Shown: positions 9,124 through 17,407 of the stretch, piece after piece
Position numbering within the stretch: position 1 is the stretch's first letter
Layout of the letters: every line of letters starts with the position of its first letter
Assembly: GCA_964251965.1 (NCBI GenBank)
Contig: CAXULQ010000001.1
Location: 310,001-374,000, forward strand
Source: Mucilaginibacter_A sp964251965
GTDB taxonomy: Bacteria; Bacteroidota; Bacteroidia; Sphingobacteriales; Sphingobacteriaceae
Reading direction: 5' to 3'
Length of the DNA: 64,000 nucleotides
The notes under the pieces: model-generated
What the model saw: only the letters and a program-made list of their open reading frames with translations
Databases searched by the model: none
What the model was told of the DNA's origin: nothing
Program-made: the position numbers and the translations under genes

Positions 9124-11256
9124 CTACTTGGAATAAATACTGGAAGAGACACGGTAACCGGTTGTTAAATTATTGTACCAATCCTGGAAACTATTTCCAT
9201 TAGCAGCAGCCCAATCTGCAAAATGCGGGTAAGCATTTGTAATGGCGACGGTTTCTAAAGGATATTGAAAAGAGGTATCCGTAAAACTGATTGCCCAAGG
9301 ATAGTTTGCATTGGAGGTAAACGATTTTCTTCCTCCGGTAAGCGAAAGGTCGTCGCCAGTGTTAAACAAGGCAGCATTGCCTTTATCTGTCATTGGGTAA
9401 CCAGGCAAATGCACTTCGTAACCTCTTCTTAAATTACTGATCAGGAATGGGTTTAAACTGGCAATACTTACATTGTTAAGCGAAATCGGCGCATTAAGCG
9501 TAAGCATTACAGAGGCGGTGCCGCTTTGTACTTTATCTTTAACGTTAAGCGTATTGATAAAGAAAGCGCCGGCGGGGTTGGTAATTAATGCTTCGTGGTT
9601 ATCAAAAGGGATGATAACGGCGTTAGTTTGGCCTGCTTCTACACCGTTACTGGCAAATTGGATGTAATTGCTAATTGTATTTTGCCCCGTTACAGATTTT
9701 ACAGACGAAGCGCTAAATGGCAACTGCACACCAAAACCATTTTTGTATGCTGCACCAGCAGCGGCAATTGTATAATCACCTTGCAAAGTAACCAGCTGGC
9801 CTTGGGCGTTTAAGCTTAAAGTATAACGGTAGTTTACTACCAAATCATTAAAATCATAATCGCCTTTAAACGGCCAGTTATCCTCAAAAATTAGTTGTGC
9901 TAAACCGGTTTGTGAAGGGTAGTAATAAATATACGCCTGTGTTGGATCGTTCGGGAAGGCATCATTTTGGTTTTGAACGCCATCACCATCATTATCGCCG
10001 CCCGCATCTGTAACGGGAATATTAGCAGAGGACAACGCTGTATTTGGGGTTGTGGTAGCGTAAAAAACTAAATCGTTAAAATCATTATCGGCAAGTGAGG
10101 ACTGGTTTGCAGAAGCTTGTCTGTTCCTATCTTCAAAACCGTAAATATAAATTTGATGTGCACTATCATAAATCAACACAGCGTGCCTGTTTGCGCCGTT
10201 GGTTTCCGGGTTTAGGTTAGCACTCGAGTAATATTTATTGGCATTTAAATTAACACCGCTTCCTGTCCATGCGTTTTCTAAAAGCACAAAACCAATAGTA
10301 GTTCCGGCCGGGAAATTACCTAATTTAACTTTATCCCCCGGGTTTAAACCGCCACCAGAACCATAGCCTGAAGAGTTAGGAAACACCATGGTAATTTTAT
10401 CAATACCACCTGCCGTTGTGCCCACTGCACCAGCAGTAGGCGGGTTGCGGGTTGGATAAGTGTAGTAAGCCAATGAGTTTTGGTTGCTGGCAGTTTCGGC
10501 CAAATAGGTAACATAAACATCAGATTGTGCTGTAACCGCAATATTTGGGACCGGACTGCTTAAATACTCCGGATGCTTAGTACCTATATTGATACCATTT
10601 GGCAACGAGGCATTTACTGTGTTTAGCAAAGCGGCATCGATTACATCCGGCGTAGCTTCTAAATATTTTGGCCTTCCTAAAGTGGAAGAATAAGTGCTGT
10701 TATTTACTACTGCATCGCTTGTGGCAATATAAGGGGAAGGATAAACAAAATCTGTAGCACCTGCGCCCAGCGTGCCTAAACCTCCGGAATTACCGCTTGA
10801 AGCACCTGGCATGTTATTAATGTCATCGGGCACAACATCGCCGCTGTAACCGCTTTTTCCGCCAATAGTTGCCGTAACCGAATTGTTGCTGATATTCACT
10901 TTAACATTACTAAGCAAGCCTAAGTAATTTGGATCAACAATAAGCTGTGTAGAGGTGGACTTTACATTGAGTATTGCCTTTAAGACTCCGCTTTTGTCTG
11001 TCACACCTGTAAAAATTGCTGTACCTGGAGCAGTGCTTGAGGTATTGTAAACGTTTACCACCACGCCCGAAATCGGCACATCACTGCTGGTAAGCAGTTT
11101 CAGGTTTAGGGTTACATCTTTTGTAGTTTTGTAATCAAAACCGTTTGGTGCTATTGCGTTAGGATTGGTAGCGTTGATCCCTGAACCCTCTTTTTTACAG
11201 GAAGTGATTGCAGAAATGCCCACAATTCCTAAAAAGTAAAAGATTTTTTTAATCAT
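9124..11256 (-). CDS. LruC domain-containing lipoprotein
   Basis: Starting at the ATG at 11254-11256 gives 710 residues beginning MIKKIFYFLGIVGISAITSC, a lipoprotein signal peptide with Cys20 as the lipidation site; a longer in-frame start would bury it. After a flexible linker comes a beta-domain (DVTLNLKLLTSSDVPISGVVVNVY) that looks like a carboxypeptidase-regulatory fold. Later there are two stretches typical of LruC domains: DNDFNDLVFYA and FKGDYDFNDLVVNYRY. Between them is a calcium-binding-type string DGDGVQNQNDAFPNDP. LruC proteins are found in Leptospira and Bacteroidota and are outer-membrane or surface exposed. Their role is poorly known, with adhesion or carbohydrate binding suggested. 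It is transcribed alone. Confidence 0.9.
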   Translation of the reverse strand: MIKKIFYFLGIVGISAITSCKKEGSGINATNPNAIAPNGFDYKTTKDVTLNLKLLTSSDVPISGVVVNVYNTSSTAPGTAIFTGVTDKSGVLKAILNVKSTSTQLIVDPNYLGLLSNVKVNISNNSVTATIGGKSGYSGDVVPDDINNMPGASSGNSGGLGTLGAGATDFVYPSPYIATSDAVVNNSTYSSTLGRPKYLEATPDVIDAALLNTVNASLPNGINIGTKHPEYLSSPVPNIAVTAQSDVYVTYLAETASNQNSLAYYTYPTRNPPTAGAVGTTAGGIDKITMVFPNSSGYGSGGGLNPGDKVKLGNFPAGTTIGFVLLENAWTGSGVNLNANKYYSSANLNPETNGANRHAVLIYDSAHQIYIYGFEDRNRQASANQSSLADNDFNDLVFYATTTPNTALSSANIPVTDAGGDNDGDGVQNQNDAFPNDPTQAYIYYYPSQTGLAQLIFEDNWPFKGDYDFNDLVVNYRYTLSLNAQGQLVTLQGDYTIAAAGAAYKNGFGVQLPFSASSVKSVTGQNTISNYIQFASNGVEAGQTNAVIIPFDNHEALITNPAGAFFINTLNVKDKVQSGTASVMLTLNAPISLNNVSIASLNPFLISNLRRGYEVHLPGYPMTDKGNAALFNTGDDLSLTGGRKSFTSNANYPWAISFTDTSFQYPLETVAITNAYPHFADWAAANGNSFQDWYNNLTTGYRVSSSIYSK

Positions 11257-11368
11257 GATAGATAAGTGTTTTTGCCACTTTTTACGTCTGTCAAGAAAAA
11301 TAGGTTCGTTCAAAAAGGCATCAGCATTAACTATCAGAAACGGCCAAGCAAGAAGTCAAGGCCAATAC

Positions 11369-11412
11369 ATGCTTCTTTTGGCAATGATTTTTTTAGTGCT
11401 AAAAGAAGTATC
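11369..11412. repeat. Inverted pair of dispersed motifs
   Basis: ATGCTTCTTTTG at 11369-11380 faces TAAAAGAAGTATC ending at 11412, so the two could form a hairpin. It lies between the lacI-type gene's stop and the LruC gene's start on the minus strand. Confidence 0.65.
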
Positions 11413-11478
11413 AGGATAATTTAATAAAGATTACAACTATATTTTTTAAAAGGCTTTACAACAAAAGCTTTTGTTCCT

Positions 11479-12519
11479 TCAACCCAAAATATTTTTTTGT
11501 GTGGATGACCGTACGATCAGTTGTGGTTTGATGCTCACCGTTTTGTAAACCTTGACCTCGCCAGATACTTCTTTTATCTCCTCAAAAAAAAGTTTAGCAA
11601 TGGCCTTGCCCATATCTTTGCTAAATTGGTCAACAGTGGTGATAGAAGGACTGGTAATTTCACTAAAAGCTTCGTTAGAGTAACCGCAAATGCCCAAAGC
11701 TTCCGGTACTTTAAAGCCTAATTTGGTGGCCACTTCCAAAACACCTAAAGCAGAAAAATCTGACGTGGAGGCAAAAACGGCATCCGGCGGCTCAGGCAAA
11801 CTCAGTAATTTTTGCGTTGCTTCGGCACCCAATTCTTTTGTCCAGGCATTTTCTACAATCAATTCTTCTATAGCCGAGAACTTATGTTGTTTTAACGCAA
11901 GCAAATAACCTGCTTTCCGTTCCCTGAAAATGGCGAGGTTTTGCGGCCCTTCCAGCAAAGCAATTCGGCGGTAACCCTGATTGATCATATGCGCAACTGC
12001 TTCTGTTGCAGCCTGCTCATTATCGTTGATTACTTTATAAGTTTCCAGTTCCTGCGCCACCCGGTCAAATTGAATCAATTGGATGCCTTGCGACAAAGCA
12101 TTTTCCAAATGGCCGTTATTGCGATGCTCTACAGAAATAGAAATCACAATACAACTTACATGCTGGTTAATTAATGTTTCAACACATTGCACTTCGCGTT
12201 CATGCAATTCGTTGGATTGGCAGATCACCAAGCTGTAACCGTTTTTGTAAGTTACTTCTTCCAAACCGGCAATTACGTTAGAAAAAAAGTTTTGGTTAAT
12301 GCGCGGCACAACTACGCCAATAGTACGGTTTTGGCCCTTACGCAGGTTTTGGGCGAGGTAGTTTTGCTGATAGTTAAGTTCTTTAGCGGTTTTTAAAATC
12401 AGTTCTTTGGTAGCAGTGCTTACTTTGTTGCTGTTGTTTAAAGCCCTGGAAACAGACGATGCCGCAATGTTTAATTTTCTGGCTATATCGTGTATCGTTG
12501 TTCGTTTCGGTGCTTTCAT
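11479..12519 (-). CDS. LacI-family transcriptional regulator (probable xylose regulator)
   Basis: A 346-residue regulator, started at the ATG at 12517-12519 so that the helix-turn-helix opens the protein as usual (MKAPKRTTIHDIARKLNIAA). The DNA-binding domain spans residues about 5-60 and includes the hinge-side SSVSRALNNS. The rest is a periplasmic-binding-protein-like sensor domain (TIGVVVPRI, ISVEHRNN, RIALLEGP, DAVFASTSDFSALG). LacI-type proteins bind a sugar or phosphosugar and release or engage palindromic operators. The gene is divergent from xylB-xylA, and a perfect 12-base palindrome lies between them. I infer that it controls xylose catabolism and perhaps itself. Confidence 0.92.
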   Translation of the reverse strand: MKAPKRTTIHDIARKLNIAASSVSRALNNSNKVSTATKELILKTAKELNYQQNYLAQNLRKGQNRTIGVVVPRINQNFFSNVIAGLEEVTYKNGYSLVICQSNELHEREVQCVETLINQHVSCIVISISVEHRNNGHLENALSQGIQLIQFDRVAQELETYKVINDNEQAATEAVAHMINQGYRRIALLEGPQNLAIFRERKAGYLLALKQHKFSAIEELIVENAWTKELGAEATQKLLSLPEPPDAVFASTSDFSALGVLEVATKLGFKVPEALGICGYSNEAFSEITSPSITTVDQFSKDMGKAIAKLFFEEIKEVSGEVKVYKTVSIKPQLIVRSSTQKNILG

Positions 12520-12551
12520 AATAGTTGGAAAAATAAAAATTAAAATTATAG

Positions 12552-12563
12552 GCAATCGATTGC
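12552..12563. promoter_or_regulatory. Probable LacI-family operator
   Basis: Perfect palindrome GCAATCGATTGC, centred on the CG step typical of LacI-family operators. It lies 33 bases before the regulator's start and 65 before xylB. A shorter palindrome GTTGCAAC near 12582-12589 could be a second half-site. Assignment is by position and shape only. Confidence 0.75.
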
Positions 12564-12627
12564 AATTTTTTTATTATTTTCGTTGCAACACAATTAAACC
12601 TTTTTCCAGGCAACTTTATAAGTAAGT

Positions 12628-14103
12628 ATGTTATTGTTAGGTATTGATATTGGCACATCGTCTGTAAAAGTTTCTGTTGTAGATGCATTGTCGCAAAGCA
12701 CGTTAACATCGGCACAGTTTCCGGAAACAGAAGCAGAAATTATTGCTTTACAGCCAGGCTGGGCAGAGCAGTCGCCAGAATCTTGGTGGCAATACACGCA
12801 GCAGGCAATTGCCGCTTGTAATCAGTCTGGCAAATACAATCCTGCTGATATTGCCGCTATCGGCATTGCTTACCAAATGCACGGTTTGGTTTTGGTGGAT
12901 CAAGATCAAAACGTTTTACGAAACAGTATTATTTGGTGCGATAGTAGGGCAGTAGAAACTGGTAATGAAGCATTTAAAGCGATAGGTGAGGAGAAGTGCC
13001 TGGAACACTTATTGAATTCGCCGGGAAATTTCACCGCTTCTAAACTGGCCTGGGTCAAAAAGAATGAACCCGAGCTATTTGCCAAAATCAACAAAATAAT
13101 GCTTCCAGGAGATTTTATTGCGATGAAGCTGACCGGCGAAATTACCACTTCGGTTTCTGCACTTTCGGAAGGTATTTTTTATGATTTTATCGGCCATAAT
13201 CTTTCTGCCGATGTTTTGAATTATTTTGGTTTCGACGGAAAAATTTTTCCAATCATCCAACCTGTCTTTTCTGTTCACGGAACGGTAAAGCCGGAAGTTG
13301 CACAAAAATTAGGCCTTAAAAGAAGCATTCCGGTTGCTTACAAAGCTGGAGATCAACCAAACAACGCCTTGTCCTTAAACGTTTTAAAACCTGGCGAAGT
13401 AGCTGCAACGGCCGGAACTTCAGGCGTAATTTATGGTGTGAGTGATCAGCTGGTTTACGATCCGCAATCCCGCGTCAACACTTTTGCCCACGTTAATTAT
13501 ACCGATACCGAAATTCGTACCGGCGTTTTGCTTTGTATCAACGGCACCGGAAGTATGAACCGCTGGGCAAAAAGCCTTTTCGGGACCGGAATTTCTTATC
13601 AGCAAATGAACGACGAAGCCCTTAAAATTAAGGTTGGCAGCGAAGGCTTGCTGGTTCTGCCTTTTGGAAATGGTGCCGAGCGGATGCTGAATAACCGGCA
13701 AATAGGAGCACAGATTGTCGGAATTGATGTTAACCGTCATCATTCAGCACATTTATTTCGTGTCGTACAGGAAGGGATTGCTTGTGCTTTCCGTTACGGA
13801 CTGGATATAATGCGCGAAAACGGGATGAACCCAAGCATTATCCGCGCCGGAAAAGCCAATATGTTTATGAGCACTGTTTTTACCGATACTTTTGTAAACG
13901 CAACCGGTGTACCCGTAGAATTGTACCAAAACGACGGCAGCGCAGGCGCGGCTTTGGGTGCCGGCATTGGTGCCAAGATTTTTGCATCTCCATCCGAAGC
14001 ATTTAACAACGTGCGGCCCGTACAAAAAATAGAACCGAATAATGAGGAGTTTGAAGTTGTTTATCAGCAATGGAAAGCATTACTGGAGAAACAATTGAAT
14101 TAG
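12628..14103 (+). CDS. xylB: Xylulokinase
   Basis: A 491-residue FGGY-family sugar kinase. The N-terminal ATPase fold shows LLLGIDIGTSSVKVSVVD (phosphate loop, residues 2-19). Xylulokinase-type landmarks follow: WAEQSPESWW, IGIAYQMHGLV (substrate pocket), WCDSRA, GDFIAMKLTG, then AGDQPNNAL with the catalytic Asp, and GTSGVIYG. Near the C-terminus, IRAGKANMFMS and NDGSAGAALGAGIGA fit the second ATPase domain. It phosphorylates D-xylulose to xylulose 5-phosphate for the pentose phosphate pathway. Xylose isomerase follows on the same strand, separated by about 210 bases containing a large inverted repeat. The two are thus functionally paired but perhaps unequally expressed. Confidence 0.95.
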   Translation: MLLLGIDIGTSSVKVSVVDALSQSTLTSAQFPETEAEIIALQPGWAEQSPESWWQYTQQAIAACNQSGKYNPADIAAIGIAYQMHGLVLVDQDQNVLRNSIIWCDSRAVETGNEAFKAIGEEKCLEHLLNSPGNFTASKLAWVKKNEPELFAKINKIMLPGDFIAMKLTGEITTSVSALSEGIFYDFIGHNLSADVLNYFGFDGKIFPIIQPVFSVHGTVKPEVAQKLGLKRSIPVAYKAGDQPNNALSLNVLKPGEVAATAGTSGVIYGVSDQLVYDPQSRVNTFAHVNYTDTEIRTGVLLCINGTGSMNRWAKSLFGTGISYQQMNDEALKIKVGSEGLLVLPFGNGAERMLNNRQIGAQIVGIDVNRHHSAHLFRVVQEGIACAFRYGLDIMRENGMNPSIIRAGKANMFMSTVFTDTFVNATGVPVELYQNDGSAGAALGAGIGAKIFASPSEAFNNVRPVQKIEPNNEEFEVVYQQWKALLEKQLN

Positions 14104-14105
14104 AA

Positions 14106-14130
14106 CATACTTCTTTTATGGAGGTAAAAA
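14106..14130. repeat. Dispersed motif copy after xylB
   Basis: ATACTTCTTTTA, then GGTAAAAA, starting three bases after the xylB stop codon. Confidence 0.7.
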
Positions 14131-14138
14131 TAAAACGG

Positions 14139-14259
14139 GTCAGCCCCCTAACCCCCTCAAGGGGGAAGCACAATTTGATACTTTTCTATCTTCTACTTTT
14201 CTATTGTTTAGAAAAGTCTGCTTTAGGCTTCCCCCTTCGAAGGGGGTTAGGGGGATGAC
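14139..14259. repeat. Large inverted-repeat element between xylB and xylA
   Basis: Two arms of 31-33 bases (14139-14169 and 14227-14259) are about 90% complementary. Each carries CCCCCTAACCCCC-type sequence and a smaller internal palindrome (CCCCCTCAAGGGGG and CCCCCTTCGAAGGGGG). The 57-base centre is AT-rich. The fold would be a strong cruciform or RNA hairpin inside the xylB-xylA message. It looks like a short REP/MITE-like element; similar C-rich palindromes are familiar between genes in Bacteroidota. It could attenuate or stabilise part of the transcript. Confidence 0.8.
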
Positions 14260-14316
14260 TGGAAAGAAAATCATGATAAAATCAACATCACAAACAATAA
14301 CACAAATTATAAAACC

Positions 14317-15648
14317 ATGGGACAAATAGTAACAGGAGAAAAAGAGTTTTTTAAAGGCATCAGCCAAATCCAGTTTGAAGGTTTGGAATCTGATAATCCT
14401 CTGGCCTTTCGCTGGTACGACGAAAACCGCGTTGTAGCTGGCAAAACGATGAAAGAACATTTTAAGTTTGCAGGCGCGTACTGGCATTCTTTTGTGGGTA
14501 ACGGCAGCGATCCTTTTGGTGGTGCTACGCATATTTTCCCTTGGGATGAAAAGTCTGACGCGGTAGAACGCGCCAAAGATAAAATGGATGCAGCGTTCGA
14601 GTTTTTCACCAAAATGAACCTGCCTTACTACTGTTTCCATGATGTGGATGTGGTAGATTATGGAAATGATATTGCCGAAAACGAACGCCGTTTGCAAACC
14701 CTGGTAGCATATGCCAAAGAAAAACAAGCACAAAGCGGCGTAAAACTACTTTGGGGAACAGCCAACTTGTTTTCGCATCGGCGATATATGAACGGTGCTT
14801 CTACCAATCCTGATTTTCACGTTTTAGCGCATGGTGCAGCACAAGTGAAATTTGCTTTGGATGCAACCATTGCTTTAGGCGGAGAAAATTATACTTTTTG
14901 GGGCGGGCGAGAAGGTTACATGACTTTGCTCAACACCAACATGAAACGCGAGCAGGAACATTTCGCGAAATTCCTTCATGCAGCAAAAGATTACGCACGT
15001 AAACAAGGTTTTAAAGGAAGCTTTTTTATCGAACCAAAACCGGCAGAACCAACTAAACATCAGTATGATTTTGATGCGGCAACAGTTTTCGGTTTTTTGC
15101 AGAAATATGATTTGCTGAACGATTTTTCTTTAAACCTGGAAACCAACCACGCAACTTTGGCCGGCCATACTTTTCAGCATGAATTGCAAGTTGCTGTTGA
15201 TAACGGGATTTTAGGTTCGATTGATGCCAACCGTGGCGATATGCAAAATGGCTGGGACACAGATCAGTTTCCAAATGACATTAACGAACTGACCGAATGT
15301 ATGCTGATTATTTTAGAAGGCGGTGGTATTAAATACGGCGGCGTAAACTTTGATGCCAAGATCAGAAGGAACTCTACCGATCCGTCTGATTTGTTCAATG
15401 CACATGTTGGCGGGATGGATATTTTTGCCCGCGCTTTGATTACGGCGGACAACATCCTGCAAAAATCAGATTACAAAACCATCCGCGAAGAACGTTATGC
15501 TTCTTTTGATGGCGGAAAAGGCAAGGAGTTTGAAGAAGGCAAATTATCGTTAGAAGATTTACGTAACTACGCTGCCGAAAACGGCGAACCTGCAACGATT
15601 AGCGGTAAGCAGGAATATTTGGAGAATTTGATTAATCGGTATATTTAG
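14317..15648 (+). CDS. xylA: Xylose isomerase
   Basis: A 443-residue enzyme matching the long (class II) xylose isomerases of Bacteroidota. Signature segments are visible in order: FKFAGAYWHSF and GGATHIFPW, the catalytic His in YYCFHDVDV, LLWGTANLFSHRRYMNGA, YTFWGGREGY, the metal-binding FIEPKPAEPTKHQYDFD, then ETNHATLAGHTF with its metal-site Glu/His, and SIDANRGDMQNGWDTDQFP. It interconverts D-xylose and D-xylulose using two divalent metal ions, feeding XylB. Its 3' part (RYASFDGGKGKEFEEG) has a decayed second copy about 1.1 kb downstream, beyond a nuclease-like gene. Regulation is probably from the LacI-type site upstream of xylB. Confidence 0.97.
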   Translation: MGQIVTGEKEFFKGISQIQFEGLESDNPLAFRWYDENRVVAGKTMKEHFKFAGAYWHSFVGNGSDPFGGATHIFPWDEKSDAVERAKDKMDAAFEFFTKMNLPYYCFHDVDVVDYGNDIAENERRLQTLVAYAKEKQAQSGVKLLWGTANLFSHRRYMNGASTNPDFHVLAHGAAQVKFALDATIALGGENYTFWGGREGYMTLLNTNMKREQEHFAKFLHAAKDYARKQGFKGSFFIEPKPAEPTKHQYDFDAATVFGFLQKYDLLNDFSLNLETNHATLAGHTFQHELQVAVDNGILGSIDANRGDMQNGWDTDQFPNDINELTECMLIILEGGGIKYGGVNFDAKIRRNSTDPSDLFNAHVGGMDIFARALITADNILQKSDYKTIREERYASFDGGKGKEFEEGKLSLEDLRNYAAENGEPATISGKQEYLENLINRYI

Positions 15649-15666
15649 GTTTAACGATTTTATAGT

Positions 15667-15707
15667 GATAAAGGAAGCATTTGGCGGAAACGTTAGGTGC
15701 TTCTTTG
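15667..15707. terminator. Terminator-like inverted pair of dispersed motifs
   Basis: GATAAAGGAAGCAT faces TGCTTCTTTG across a 17-base loop, about 20 bases after the xylA stop and just ahead of the convergent nuclease-like gene. The stem has one bulge and a short T-run. It may terminate transcription as well as being a motif pair. Confidence 0.55.
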
Positions 15708-15715
15708 TTTAAATA

Positions 15716-16381
15716 TTATTCAGTAATGATTTTATCCAGCTTGTTAAAATCAGCCTCATTTACAATAAATCTATTAGTATTTTCATAATGATTAATAGAT
15801 TGACCTTTTGAAAGAACTAACATTTCAGTTTTCGTATTTTTAGATATGATTTCAACAGTTTTTTCAATATTTCCAGAATTTGAAGCACCACTGATTACTA
15901 CTATTACCATTTTAATATCCTCTGAAATTTTAAACTTTTCTTTCAAGTTATTGATCTTATCAATTTTTAAATAACAATCCAAACCTTTAATTTTCTCAAT
16001 TAAAGTATCTAATACTTTAACTTGTTCTGTTATTTCATTCCTTTTATATCCAAGATCTGTTTTTATATCGAAAACTTTGGTGATAAAATTATCAACTGTA
16101 ATGCATACATCAGGTCTAAAGAGCAATGGTCTTTTTCCTGAATTATTCATGAATCCTGATCCTGTAAATGAAATTTGCGGATCAATGAGAATTTGTATTG
16201 AACTGTTTGATGGTAATATATCTGCACAATATTTGGCAAATAAATCTTCAGCAACTGATGATATAGAATGACTTGTGCCTCTATTTATTTTGTTTTTAGC
16301 AGATGGAAATTTAATTTTTCGAGCATCTAAATAAGAGTTATATATGGAATCAATAAACCATTTGTGTTTTTCAGAATTCAT
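15716..16381 (-). CDS. PD-(D/E)XK-like nuclease, restriction-type, orphan
   Basis: A 221-residue cytosolic protein, notably richer in A+T than xylA next door. It shows a plausible PD-(D/E)XK nuclease core: Glu45 in a helix (SSVAEDLFAKY), then RPDVCI (Asp91) and KVFDIKTDLG with D105-I-K107, about the right spacing for metal-dependent phosphodiesterases. Several type II restriction enzymes have this size and layout, but no methyltransferase gene is adjacent, so a restriction-modification pair is not complete here. It is convergent with xylA. A partial xylA copy on its other side suggests that it arrived as a unit. Nuclease assignment is inference from motif spacing. Confidence 0.55.
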   Translation of the reverse strand: MNSEKHKWFIDSIYNSYLDARKIKFPSAKNKINRGTSHSISSVAEDLFAKYCADILPSNSSIQILIDPQISFTGSGFMNNSGKRPLLFRPDVCITVDNFITKVFDIKTDLGYKRNEITEQVKVLDTLIEKIKGLDCYLKIDKINNLKEKFKISEDIKMVIVVISGASNSGNIEKTVEIISKNTKTEMLVLSKGQSINHYENTNRFIVNEADFNKLDKIITE

Positions 16382-16779
16382 ATTACAATTACTAAACTGT
16401 TATACTATTTTACAAAGAGACAATATGTTGACTTTTATTTGGTCGTACTATTAATATTAAATGTTCAATTTCATATCCTTAACCTAAAATCCTTTTGACA
16501 AAAGGAAAATCAACAGTCTCAATGATTTTAACTTTTTAAAAATACAGACGTTTTGAATTAATTAGAAAATTGTAATCTCCAAAAGTTACAACCAATGGAA
16601 TTTGAATAATACAAAATTTATTATTAGTTATAAACTGATCTTCAATTAAGGACGTTATGTTTCTTTTGATGGTGGAAAAGGCATGTATAATTTTTAACAA
16701 CAACACTTTTTCGATGGTAAAAGAAGCATTTAAGAATCTACTACTTTTTATTTCTTTAACTTGATGGATTATTTAAATT
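16382..16779. other. AT-rich gene-free stretch in the accessory patch
   Basis: About 400 bases with no credible gene. It probably holds the promoter of the nuclease-like gene at its left end, the xylA remnant at 16650-16683 and a dispersed motif copy at 16707-16729, which lies about 50 bases beyond the lipoprotein stop. Confidence 0.6.
16650..16683 (+). pseudogene. Remnant of a second xylA 3' region
   Basis: Thirty-four bases match xylA 15490-15523 with three differences, two of them synonymous third-position changes, encoding RYVSFDGGKG versus RYASFDGGKG. After it the reading frame dissolves, but a motif copy follows as it does behind xylA. The silent differences suggest a copy from a diverged allele rather than a recent local duplication. 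Confidence 0.7.
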
Positions 16780-17262
16780 TTATTTCGTAACATCCATTTT
16801 CTCCCATTTAACATAATCTTTTTGCTTTTTATTATTTGTGATTGGGCCTTCCATCCAATTAAAATCATCGTGTAACTTTAGCCGGTAATAAACATAGAAC
16901 TTGCCTAAACTGTAGGCTTTGTTTTGTTTTCTGAAGCTTAGTTCTTTGCCATCAAACAACAATTGGTCTATCACAAAATTCTTTTTATTTTTACAAGTAA
17001 CAACTATATCTCCATTTTTGGTAAGTTGGATTTTATACAAGTCGGAATAACGGACCGTGGTTTCCATTCCAATTCCCCAATGTTCTTTCCATTCTCCAAC
17101 TAATTCTTGTTTGGGGTCAGTTTTAACAATTGTTGTTTTATCTTCTTTTGCTGTTTTATCCTCATTTATTGTTTTGTTCTCTTTAACTTTATCATTGGTG
17201 CAGGAAAATAATAACAGGAATATTAATAGGAGAGGCGTTTTTCTCAAGTTGCTGGTCAACAT
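16780..17262 (-). CDS. Small lipoprotein of unknown function
   Basis: A 160-residue exported protein. The N-terminus has positive residues, a leucine-rich core and a lipobox LLFSC with Cys21 as lipid anchor. A charged linker made of near repeats (NEDKTAKEDKTT) follows, then a compact domain beginning ELVGEWKEHWG. Alternating hydrophobic residues and a GEW opening recall lipocalin-like or DUF-type stress lipoproteins in this phylum, but I do not recognise the family firmly. Dispersed motif copies flank it on both sides (16707-16729 and 17333-17353) in the same orientation. It lies between two likely foreign or duplicated stretches and the amine oxidase gene. Confidence 0.75.
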   Translation of the reverse strand: MLTSNLRKTPLLLIFLLLFSCTNDKVKENKTINEDKTAKEDKTTIVKTDPKQELVGEWKEHWGIGMETTVRYSDLYKIQLTKNGDIVVTCKNKKNFVIDQLLFDGKELSFRKQNKAYSLGKFYVYYRLKLHDDFNWMEGPITNNKKQKDYVKWEKMDVTK

Positions 17263-17332
17263 ATATTTGTTAAATTTATCTAATTTGGATTGCTAGAACG
17301 CAACAAATTTGGCGCGTAAACTGATCCAATAA

Positions 17333-17353
17333 TTTAGGTGGTAAAAGAAGCAT
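17333..17353. repeat. Dispersed motif copy beyond the amine oxidase gene end
   Basis: TTTAGGTGGTAAAAGAAGC plus AT, about 55 bases beyond the stop of the leftward amine oxidase gene and upstream of the lipoprotein gene. Confidence 0.7.
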
Positions 17354-17407
17354 ATTAGAAGGATAAGTCAAAATTGAAATTTTCAATCTAAGTTAGATAA
17401 TCCTAAT

